Assembly: GCA_022865865.1 (NCBI GenBank)
Contig: JALHTN010000342.1
Coordinates: forward strand, 1-8,569
Length of the DNA stretch: 8,569 nt
Reading direction: 5' to 3'
Source: Anaerolineales bacterium
Lineage (GTDB): Bacteria > Chloroflexota > Anaerolineae > Anaerolineales > UBA4823
Part shown: one piece after another, positions 1 to 6,688 of the stretch
Layout: every line of letters begins with the position of its first letter
How positions within the stretch are numbered: the first letter of the stretch is position 1
The notes under the pieces: model-generated
What the model was told of the DNA's origin: nothing
What the model saw: only the letters and a program-made list of their open reading frames with translations
The model's database searches: none
Program-made: the position numbers and the translations under genes

Positions 1-198
1 AGATTTCCAGGAGGGGCGTTCATTACTCAGCTGGTCAGACGATATCGCCCGGATTGCCGACCACTCGGGCTGTCCACCTTCGGTATCTGCGGGGCAGTGG
101 TCATGTCAATCGGATTTATTGTCAGTTTGGTTTGGTTGAGAGGGGATTTACCTGCCACCACAAACCAAAAAGGGGTCGATCAAGCCACCCTCAGCTGA
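1..198 (+). CDS. Possible C-terminal end of a membrane protein (partial, cut by window start)
   Basis: A reading frame open from the first base ends at TGA 196-198 and gives 65 residues. A stretch of about 21 apolar residues (around residues 26-46, from TFGIC to SLVWL) is flanked by Arg-rich segments, as in a last transmembrane helix, and a polar tail of about 19 residues follows. I do not recognise the family. The other two plus frames are also open for more than 130 bases here, so the frame choice rests on the hydrophobic helix and on running to the window edge. If real, the gene converges on the phosphatase gene, with about 115 bases between the two stop codons. Confidence 0.35.
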   Translation, partial: RFPGGAFITQLVRRYRPDCRPLGLSTFGICGAVVMSIGFIVSLVWLRGDLPATTNQKGVDQATLS

Positions 199-313
199 CC
201 ATTCCCAACACATTTCTATTAAGATTAAATGGTGGAATTTTCTTGCAGAAGGCATGCAATTTGTTGAAACCAAAATTAGCGCGCCTCTGAAACCCAACAG
301 TTTTGGCTCAATG

Positions 314-1492
314 TTATTTTTCCCTGGACAGAACTGCCAAAGCCATATCATCGATCTGAGGAGTCGTCCCCATAAAACTTCGAATTTCGGTGTGTAATGC
401 ATCAAGCAAGTCATCAGCTCCCAATCCGAGATGGTTTTGGAATGCTGCAACCAGTCCACTTTCCTCGAAAAAATCATCCTGTTCATTTTGGGCGTCAGTA
501 ATTCCATCAGTGTAAATCAACAGGTGTTCAGCGGGTTGAAACTCAACCACCTTCTGTTCCCAAATTTCCTCTTCAAATATCCCAAGCGGTTTTCCCGTGT
601 GCTCCAAGCGATGGATTACCTCTCCGCTGAGCGAATTAACTGCCAGCGGGGGGGGATGCCCGGCATTACTGTACACCAATCGTCCTGTACCTGGATCGAG
701 AATCCCATAAAAGACAGTTACAAATTGCTTGGCGCTGGTATCCTCCATCAGGCGTTGATTGACTGAGGTTAACGTCATCTCAGGGTGAGTTGGGAAATCA
801 CCTGCATAGGTGCGTAAAAGACTCCAGCTCAATGCCATGAATAAGGCGGCAGCCACACCTTTGTCCACCACATCCCCCATTAGGATGCCAGTGAAGCCGC
901 GCGGCAAGGGAATGGTATCGAAGAAATCACCAGAAGTTTCGCGCGCTGACTTCATGGCAACTGAGATCTGCCAGCCCGGTATTTTGGGCAGCTGTTGGGG
1001 GAAAAAACTCTTTTGCACTTCGCCTGCCAGGGCTAATTCCTGAGCCATTTTGGTGTTTGCGGTTTCCAGCTGGGTTTGCAATCTCCGTAAAGCCAGATGG
1101 TTTTCAACCCGGGCTAAGACTTCCTCGACGTGGAATGGCTTCGTGATATAGTCCACCCCGCCAACCGTAAAAGCCTTTACCTTATCCTGGATGGCGTCCA
1201 AAGCACTGATGAAAATTATGGGTATATCCTTCGTGCTTGCTTCACTCTTTAACTCTTCACATACCTGGAAGCCGTTCATCTCAGGCATACGAATATCCAG
1301 TAAGATTAAATCAGGTGGTTTAGCTTTGGCAGCCGCCAATGCCAAGCTGCCCTCCGGCACAGGTCTGACTTGATAATCCCGTTCTTGTAGAATTTTAGAC
1401 AGCAGACGCAAGTTAGCTGGCGTATCGTCTACAACCATTATGTCCCCCTTTGACATTTTTCGATCCCTGTGCAGATGGATATCTGAGGTCAT
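314..1492 (-). CDS. Response regulator with C-terminal PP2C/SpoIIE-type serine phosphatase (RsbU-like)
   Basis: The protein has 392 residues from ATG 1492. An N-terminal receiver (about residues 16-128) shows the acidic pair VDD (D22, D23), the phosphoacceptor Asp in LLDIRMPEMNG (D66), FISA and the conserved Lys in TKPF (K118). A helical linker (about 129-165, LALRRLQTQLE to AGEVQKSF) leads into a PPM/SpoIIE phosphatase domain (about 166-390). Its metal-binding acidic residues are visible in SGDFFD, MGDVVDKG, YTDGITD and the final QIDDMA. By family knowledge such proteins dephosphorylate STAS anti-sigma-factor antagonists when their receiver is phosphorylated; no such substrate gene lies in the window. 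The start overlaps the kinase stop as ATGA, so translation is probably coupled, with the kinase as the likely phosphodonor. Two starts are credible: ATG 1492 (GGAG seven bases upstream) and ATG 1456 (AGGGA seven bases upstream). The second gives a more typical receiver N-terminus, MSKGDIMVVDD. Function is clear; the start is not. Confidence 0.93.
   Translation of the reverse strand: MTSDIHLHRDRKMSKGDIMVVDDTPANLRLLSKILQERDYQVRPVPEGSLALAAAKAKPPDLILLDIRMPEMNGFQVCEELKSEASTKDIPIIFISALDAIQDKVKAFTVGGVDYITKPFHVEEVLARVENHLALRRLQTQLETANTKMAQELALAGEVQKSFFPQQLPKIPGWQISVAMKSARETSGDFFDTIPLPRGFTGILMGDVVDKGVAAALFMALSWSLLRTYAGDFPTHPEMTLTSVNQRLMEDTSAKQFVTVFYGILDPGTGRLVYSNAGHPPPLAVNSLSGEVIHRLEHTGKPLGIFEEEIWEQKVVEFQPAEHLLIYTDGITDAQNEQDDFFEESGLVAAFQNHLGLGADDLLDALHTEIRSFMGTTPQIDDMALAVLSREK
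1464..1468 (-). promoter_or_regulatory. Alternative ribosome binding site inside the phosphatase gene 5' end
   Basis: The minus strand reads AGGGA seven bases before an in-frame ATG at 1456. This competes with the site at 1500-1503 (GGAG, minus strand), which serves the overlapping ATG at 1492. Starting at 1456 would remove the first 12 residues and abolish the overlap with the kinase stop. Confidence 0.45.
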
Positions 1493-4400
1493 GCTTCATC
1501 TCCGGAGGCTTCAATCAATTTCAATACCTGTTTATACTCGAAATCCTGGATTAAATTCTTCAGCTGCGCAGCTAATTCCTGGTTGTGAAGAGCAATTTGT
1601 TCAACTGCACCGAGCATGCGGTCCATATCAGCTGTGGTAGTCGCCTGCTGCAGTTCGGTAATCAATTCAGCTGGCAAGGCTGCCAAATTAGTGGGTGTGA
1701 TAATCGCAGCTGCCTTGATCTTGGTCGCTGGGCGCGCTTCCAAATCCTCAAATATAAAGCGAGCATCCAGATATTTGATCAACATATTGAATATCTCCGC
1801 TTCTTGGAATGGTTTGCGTACGAAATCATCACAACCGGACAGCATTACTCTCTCCCGCTCTTCTTCAAATGCACTTGCGGTCAGAGCGATGATGCGCGTG
1901 TCTTGACCTTTGGCCTGAGCTCTAATATATTGAACCGCTGCAAATCCATCCATTTCTGGCATCCGCATATCCATCCAAATCAGGTCAGGGTCCCAACGCT
2001 CCCATATCTGGATAGCCTCCTGCCCATTGGCAGCTTGGCGAAGAACAAATCCCTTATCCTGAAGCATTTTTACCAGCAGACGCCTGCTTGGATGATGGTC
2101 TTCAGCAATTAATATTCGATATTCTGGTTGGCCTGCTTCCAAACCCAAAACCCTCTGGCGCCGCGCGCCTTCATCCAAGTCGACTTCACTCTCCAAATCA
2201 ACAAGAATTTCAAATTTAAACAGGCTGCCCTGATTGATTTCACTGTGAACTTCAATCTCGCCTCCCATCAAATTCACATACTGTCTGCTGATGGCTAAAC
2301 CCAATCCGGTCCCTTCCTGAAAACGCTGTCCAATAGAGGATTGCACAAAAGGCTCGAAAACGATGGCTAACTCCTCGGATGCGATTCCAGGACCTGTGTC
2401 CTGCACTTCGAAGAAAAGCCGGACCCCCTCTCTTTCGCGGGAGGGGCAGCTGACCCGCAGTGTGATCTCCCCGTTTTGGGTAAATTTGACCGCATTACCA
2501 AGCAAATTGCTCAAGATCTGTCTTAATTTTCCCTCGTCGGCAAATACATGTCGCGGCAGATCATCAGCCCAATGAAAAAGCAGTGACAATCCCTTTTCCG
2601 CAGCTCTAAGGTCGAACATCTCCTCCAACCCATAAAGCAAATCATACAAGTCGAAAACTTTCTCACGCAGTGTTAAATGCCCGGCTTCAATCTTTGACAT
2701 CTCGAGTACTTCGTTGATCAACCCCAGAAGGTGCTCACTGCTGCGATTAATCACCTTAAGGCTTTCCTGATGTTCTTGGATTAAATGTGGATCTCTTTCC
2801 ATCAATTGGGTGAAGCCAAGGATGGCATTGAGGGGGGTGCGCAGTTCGTGACTCATATTCGCTAAAAATAAGCTCTTGGCCTGGTTGGCTGCTTCGGCCT
2901 CATTTTGAGCATTTTTGAGTTCGCTGATATCTACGTAGATGCCGATGTAACCAACTTTTTGATCACCAACGATTACTGGCAATGCAAGAACCTCCACCTC
3001 AACCAGTGATCCATCTTTACGTGTGCGCTTTGTAGTAGCTTGAAATCGACCTGCGGTCATCAATTGTTGGGTGTAGTCAAGTGCTTCGGTCCGAATCTCA
3101 GGGTGATCGGCAACGATATCATCCAGGTGCTCGCCGATCGCTTCTTGTTGAGAATAACCGAAGAGCTGCTCTGCCATTGGATTCCAGGAAATGATCTTGG
3201 CTTCCAGATCAACAGTTAGAACTGCGACAGGACTGTTGACGAAGAGCGCTTCAAAGTACTCTTTCTGTTGCAAAATTTGCTGCTCAAATCGTATTCTTTC
3301 GGTGAGATCGTAATAGATCGCAATGAAACCCAAGATCTCATCTGAGACAATGATCGGCAGCGCCAGGAGATCGACATCCACTAATGAGCCATCTTTCTTT
3401 GTACGCCGCGTGGCAACCTGGACCCGATCCAAACCTAAGACCTGGTTGGTATAACCCAACGCTTCTTTGCGGACAGAGTCATGCTTGGCGACTAAATTAT
3501 CTAGAAATTCACCCACCGCTTCATCCTGTGAGTATCCAAACAGCTGTTCTGCCATCGGATTCCAGGATACAACAACCCCATCGATGTCAGCAGTTACTAC
3601 TGCCACTGGATTATTGACAAACAGGGCTTCGAAGTACTCCTTTTGCTGCTGGATTTGCTCTTCGAATCTCCTGCGGTCCGTGATATCTTCCAACCTGCCT
3701 TCAAAATACAGCACCTGCCCGGTATCATCTCTCACCACGTGAGCTGAATCATTGACCCATATCACCCCACCATCATACCGGCGCATCTGGATTGGGAAAT
3801 CCCTCACCGCTCCACCCAGCTCCATCGCAGAGCGCCAGCGGAATTGGTCCTCTGGATCGACGTACCAATCAGAAGTATGGTCAAGTGCCAACACCGCTTC
3901 CCGATTGGGAAATCCAAGCATCTGGACTGCAGCCAGGTTGAAATCTAATACCTTTCCTTCCGGTGTCGACCGATACAGACCAACGGGTACGCCATCAAAC
4001 AGAGTGCGGTAGCGCTGCTCACTGGTCTGTAATTCACTGGTTCTTTCTGCAACCAATTCCTCAAGCTGTTCCTGGTAGTTCTGCAAGTTAAAATCGGCTT
4101 GTTTCCGCTCGCTGACATCCTCCATGCTGCCTTCATAATACAGTACCAACCCAGATTCATCCTTTACTACCCTGGCGGTGTTCGTTACCCATATGATCTG
4201 TCCATCATAACGTTTAAGTTGAAATTCAACATCCCGGACGATACCCTTCTGCTCCAGTACTGCCTGTATTGAGGTACGCTCCTCTGCTTTCATATACATG
4301 CTGCTAGCCTTCTCAGCCAGCAATGAATCTTTATCTGGATATCCAAGCATCTGGATCAATCCTGGATTAGCATCCATGATCTCACCAGCCGGGGTAGTAC

Positions 4401-5586
4401 GGTATAAACCGACTGGAACACCATTGAAGAGATTCCGGTAGCTTTCTTCACTCTTCTGCAGTTCGAGTGTACGCTCTGCCACTCGTTCTTCGAGATGCTC
4501 CTGGTATCTCCGCAGTTCCTCCTCGGCCCGGTCTCGTGCTGCGATCTCCTTTTGAGCTTTTTCAAACAAACTTGCGTTCTCAATGGCGATAGCAGCTTGC
4601 TGGGCAAACAGATTGAGAAGGTTTACATCGCGATCGGAAAATTTGCGTGCCTCATCAGCCGCAACAACCGTTATAACCCCGATCAGCCTTTTTCCTAAGT
4701 GCAGGGGAACGGCCACGATGGCGTGAATTTCATCCTGGTCGTAATGGTGGGCGCGTCCTTCCCAAGTTAAATAGTCATCCAGGATCAATGGTTCCCCGGT
4801 CTCCGCGACGAGTCCCATCGCCCCCTCGCCGAGCAGATGACTCGTTTTAATGTAATTTTGACTAAAACCATAGCTGACCACAATTTCGACTTCACGGCCG
4901 ATATCGTCATAAAGGCCTAACTCACCGCCCGCACCATTCAATAAAACAGAAGCTCGTTCAACAATCGCTCGAAGCAGGACTTGCAGCTCGAGTTCCGCGG
5001 TTAATTCGGTCAGTGTCGCCCGCAGAGCTTCCAGCTCATCTGCCCGTCTCCTTTCTACCGTAATAAGGCGGTTTTTTTCAATCGCCAGCCCAGCTTGCTG
5101 TGAAGCAGCTGTCAGGATCTCAAAATCCTTGGGACCAAAATCCGCGCGCTGTTTACTTTCTGCAATCAATACACCAGTCACTTCGCCGCCGATGCGCACA
5201 GGTACATCAACCTCCGATCCACCCATACCATAAAAATATCCCGGCTCCTGGTTGACATGCGGTGTGTAGCGCAGCTGTCCATCCAAAAAGGCGAGTTCAC
5301 TCAAACCTTCCCCGGCCTTCAAACGCACAGGCGGATCCACGAAACCAACGCTCGCTATCATGACGCGGTCCCCGGTGGACTCCTCTACCAGGAAAAAAGC
5401 CACAAAATCATAGCCTAAAGTATCATGCAAACCTACCACGACCCGCTGGCATACGTCTCTCTCATCCAGGGCTGCAGCAAGATCAGCACTAAGACGAAAT
5501 AGTGCAGCCTGACGCTGTGCTTCAGAATCTTCCCCTGGTTCCGGCTCAAAGCGCCGCGACAAGTATGTTCTTAGATTTTCCAACAT
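1489..5586 (-). CDS. Cytoplasmic hybrid sensor histidine kinase, GAF-GAF-PAS x4-HisKA-HATPase-REC
   Basis: The protein has 1365 residues counted from ATG 5586, chosen because GGGAG lies eight bases upstream; the in-frame TTG at 5604 has no ribosome binding site. Approximate order: GAF1 25-175, GAF2 205-345, coiled coil (EELRRYQEHLEERVAERT), PAS1 380-500, second coiled coil, PAS2 520-640, PAS3 648-770, PAS4 774-895, HisKA with SHELRTPLN (H913), HATPase with N box SNLLGNAVKF near 1027, G1 DTGPGI near 1063 and G2 GTGLGLAIS near 1094, receiver about 1155-1275 with phosphoacceptor D1206 in WMDMRMPEMDG, LTAS and RKPF, then a tail of about 85 residues. All kinase and receiver catalytic motifs look intact. 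No membrane segment or signal peptide is visible, so it should sense intracellular cues; the ligands cannot be told. It is the first gene of an operon with the overlapping REC-phosphatase, its likely output. PAS1/PAS2 and PAS3/PAS4 are tandem duplicates. Confidence 0.95.
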   Translation of the reverse strand: MLENLRTYLSRRFEPEPGEDSEAQRQAALFRLSADLAAALDERDVCQRVVVGLHDTLGYDFVAFFLVEESTGDRVMIASVGFVDPPVRLKAGEGLSELAFLDGQLRYTPHVNQEPGYFYGMGGSEVDVPVRIGGEVTGVLIAESKQRADFGPKDFEILTAASQQAGLAIEKNRLITVERRRADELEALRATLTELTAELELQVLLRAIVERASVLLNGAGGELGLYDDIGREVEIVVSYGFSQNYIKTSHLLGEGAMGLVAETGEPLILDDYLTWEGRAHHYDQDEIHAIVAVPLHLGKRLIGVITVVAADEARKFSDRDVNLLNLFAQQAAIAIENASLFEKAQKEIAARDRAEEELRRYQEHLEERVAERTLELQKSEESYRNLFNGVPVGLYRTTPAGEIMDANPGLIQMLGYPDKDSLLAEKASSMYMKAEERTSIQAVLEQKGIVRDVEFQLKRYDGQIIWVTNTARVVKDESGLVLYYEGSMEDVSERKQADFNLQNYQEQLEELVAERTSELQTSEQRYRTLFDGVPVGLYRSTPEGKVLDFNLAAVQMLGFPNREAVLALDHTSDWYVDPEDQFRWRSAMELGGAVRDFPIQMRRYDGGVIWVNDSAHVVRDDTGQVLYFEGRLEDITDRRRFEEQIQQQKEYFEALFVNNPVAVVTADIDGVVVSWNPMAEQLFGYSQDEAVGEFLDNLVAKHDSVRKEALGYTNQVLGLDRVQVATRRTKKDGSLVDVDLLALPIIVSDEILGFIAIYYDLTERIRFEQQILQQKEYFEALFVNSPVAVLTVDLEAKIISWNPMAEQLFGYSQQEAIGEHLDDIVADHPEIRTEALDYTQQLMTAGRFQATTKRTRKDGSLVEVEVLALPVIVGDQKVGYIGIYVDISELKNAQNEAEAANQAKSLFLANMSHELRTPLNAILGFTQLMERDPHLIQEHQESLKVINRSSEHLLGLINEVLEMSKIEAGHLTLREKVFDLYDLLYGLEEMFDLRAAEKGLSLLFHWADDLPRHVFADEGKLRQILSNLLGNAVKFTQNGEITLRVSCPSREREGVRLFFEVQDTGPGIASEELAIVFEPFVQSSIGQRFQEGTGLGLAISRQYVNLMGGEIEVHSEINQGSLFKFEILVDLESEVDLDEGARRQRVLGLEAGQPEYRILIAEDHHPSRRLLVKMLQDKGFVLRQAANGQEAIQIWERWDPDLIWMDMRMPEMDGFAAVQYIRAQAKGQDTRIIALTASAFEEERERVMLSGCDDFVRKPFQEAEIFNMLIKYLDARFIFEDLEARPATKIKAAAIITPTNLAALPAELITELQQATTTADMDRMLGAVEQIALHNQELAAQLKNLIQDFEYKQVLKLIEASGDEA

Positions 5587-5594
5587 CAATTCAT

Positions 5595-5599
5595 CTCCC
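5595..5599 (-). promoter_or_regulatory. Ribosome binding site deciding the kinase start
   Basis: The minus strand reads GGGAG here, eight bases before ATG 5586. No purine-rich site precedes the longer TTG start at 5604, so the six-residue extension is probably not translated. Confidence 0.7.
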
Positions 5600-5604
5600 A
5601 ACAA

Positions 5605-5953
5605 CTAGCAAACCACAGGGTATCCACATCCCACACCAATAAAACTATTTATTCTTATGAAATCCCCAAACTATCTGATTATGATCAATACACTATTATA
5701 TATATCGTCTGGTTCATCATTTGTCTGGTATTTGAATGCAACTTTAGAAAGGTCCCCTGCAATTTGTCCATGAGAAACCAGAATGGTCCTAATGACTAAA
5801 ACGATGAATGCCATTGCGCTCACATCTTCAGCACCATAATTTCATTCGAAGATTGAGCCGATGAAAATGGATGCTATCATTCTTGCATTTGATACTACAA
5901 TATATATTTAAAGCGGGTAAATTGCCAGTATAATCCAGAAAGGCAGGAGATAT
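5605..5953. other. Divergent intergenic region between kinase operon and cyclophilin-fold gene
   Basis: These 349 bases are AT-rich and contain no convincing gene; the open frame covering 5828-6172 on the minus strand is a shadow of the next gene. The region must hold promoters for both divergent units. On the minus strand a perfect TATAAT lies at 5695-5700, about 110 bases before the kinase ATG, but without a good -35 box at normal spacing. On the plus strand TTGCAT at 5883-5888 is followed 16 bases later by TATTTA (5905-5910), and a TATAAT lies at 5929-5934. No strong operator-like palindrome was seen. Confidence 0.6.
5695..5700 (-). promoter_or_regulatory. Possible -10 element for the kinase operon
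   Basis: The minus strand reads TATAAT, a perfect housekeeping -10 hexamer, in the only region from which the kinase operon could be transcribed. Only a poor -35 candidate (CAGACA, 21 bases upstream) is present and there is no extended -10 TG, so this rests on one hexamer in AT-rich DNA. Confidence 0.25.
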
Positions 5954-6328
5954 ATGAACAAAATCGAAATTAAGTTTGAGCATCTTTCCTTCCACGCAGA
6001 GCTGAATGACAGCCCGACATCCAACGAACTCTGGAAGCACCTGCCGCTTGAAAGCCAGGTAAACACCTGGGGAGAAGAGATCTACTTTAAAATACCCCTC
6101 TATATGCCTCAAGAACCGGACGCTCACGAGATTGTTGCAATCGGTGAGTTGGGATATTGGCCAGTTGGCCAAGCTTTCTGCATTTTCTTTGGCCCCACCC
6201 CAGTAAGCACCGATGAGCGCCCGCGCGCATACAGTCCGGTCAACATCCTTGGAAAAATTATGGGTGACTGTGAACAGTTGAAATCGATCCAGAACCAGGA
6301 AAAAGTGCGCTTGGAACGATTAGAGTAA
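5954..6328 (+). CDS. Cyclophilin-like fold protein, TM1367 family
   Basis: The protein has 124 residues, the usual length for this family. From memory it matches the Thermotoga TM1367-type cyclophilin-like proteins along its whole length: VNTWGEEIYFKIP (about residues 36-48), the signature IGELGYWPVGQAFCIFFGPTP (about 62-82) and SPVNILGKIMG (about 94-104). Members have the eight-stranded cyclophilin barrel but lack the catalytic residues of true peptidyl-prolyl isomerases; their role is unknown. There is no signal peptide or membrane segment, so it is cytoplasmic. ATG 5954 follows AGGAG (5945-5949) by four bases. It is transcribed away from the kinase and stands alone: the next plus-strand gene begins 360 bases downstream. 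Family assignment is firm; cellular function is open. Confidence 0.88.
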   Translation: MNKIEIKFEHLSFHAELNDSPTSNELWKHLPLESQVNTWGEEIYFKIPLYMPQEPDAHEIVAIGELGYWPVGQAFCIFFGPTPVSTDERPRAYSPVNILGKIMGDCEQLKSIQNQEKVRLERLE

Positions 6329-6688
6329 TTACATTATAAATATCCTTATACTCATCCCCCTGTATTATGAGGACGGGTTTATGTATAAATAAATAGTGAA
6401 TAAATATCGAATTGAGAACAGAAAGGTCGACCAGTGTATCAACCTACTTGCATCTGCCAGCAGAATTTTTTGAGCAACAATCTACCTGCTGAGATCAAAA
6501 TTAACCATTCTATAGTATTGGTCTAACGATCCTCACGAAGGATGACAAAAGTCCCTGATTTTGATACGATTGGAAAGAACTTCTGGTGAGAGCACTTCTG
6601 CATACCCATTACCACCTTCTCGAACTGGAAGAAATTTATTTAATAATGCAATTCTTCAAATTTGGAGAGCATTCGAAGGAGAAATAAA
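6329..6688. other. Intergenic region without a supported gene
   Basis: These 360 AT-rich bases separate the cyclophilin-fold gene from the lipoprotein gene. Only weak inverted repeats are present: CTCAT/ATGAG at 6351-6371 and ATCCT/AGGAT at 6529-6543. Neither has a T-run that would make it a convincing terminator. A run of A/T-only repeats (ATAAATAAATA-like) lies around 6384-6405. A GTG-started frame of 30 codons at 6434-6526 exists but has no support beyond GAAAGG seven bases upstream. Confidence 0.5.
6676..6682 (+). promoter_or_regulatory. Strong ribosome binding site of the DUF2807 lipoprotein gene
   Basis: AAGGAGA lies six bases before ATG 6689. It decides the start: an in-frame TTG at 6662 would add nine charged residues before the signal peptide and would bury this site inside the coding region. 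Confidence 0.85.

Noticed and set aside
243..266. Short inverted repeat TTGCA/TGCAA followed by TTTGTTG as terminator between the convergent genes
   Set aside because: Five base pairs, mostly A/T, with a broken T-run; too weak to call.
270..306. CCAAAA/TTTTGG inverted repeat near the phosphatase stop
   Set aside because: Six base pairs with a 25-base loop and no T-tract.
148..507. Minus-strand frame of 119 codons overlapping the 3' end of the phosphatase gene
   Set aside because: It lies out of frame over a well-supported phosphatase C-terminus, has unusual residue composition and no recognisable domain.
5828..6172. Minus-strand frame of 114 codons
   Set aside because: It is mostly antisense to the cyclophilin-fold gene, whose family match is strong.
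6434..6526. GTG-started 30-codon frame with GAAAGG seven bases upstream
   Set aside because: Very short, no recognisable motif; such frames are expected by chance in an AT-rich spacer.
6639..6644. TTTAAT as a -10 box for the DUF2807 gene
   Set aside because: No -35-like hexamer at 16-18 bases upstream; the region is AT-rich throughout.
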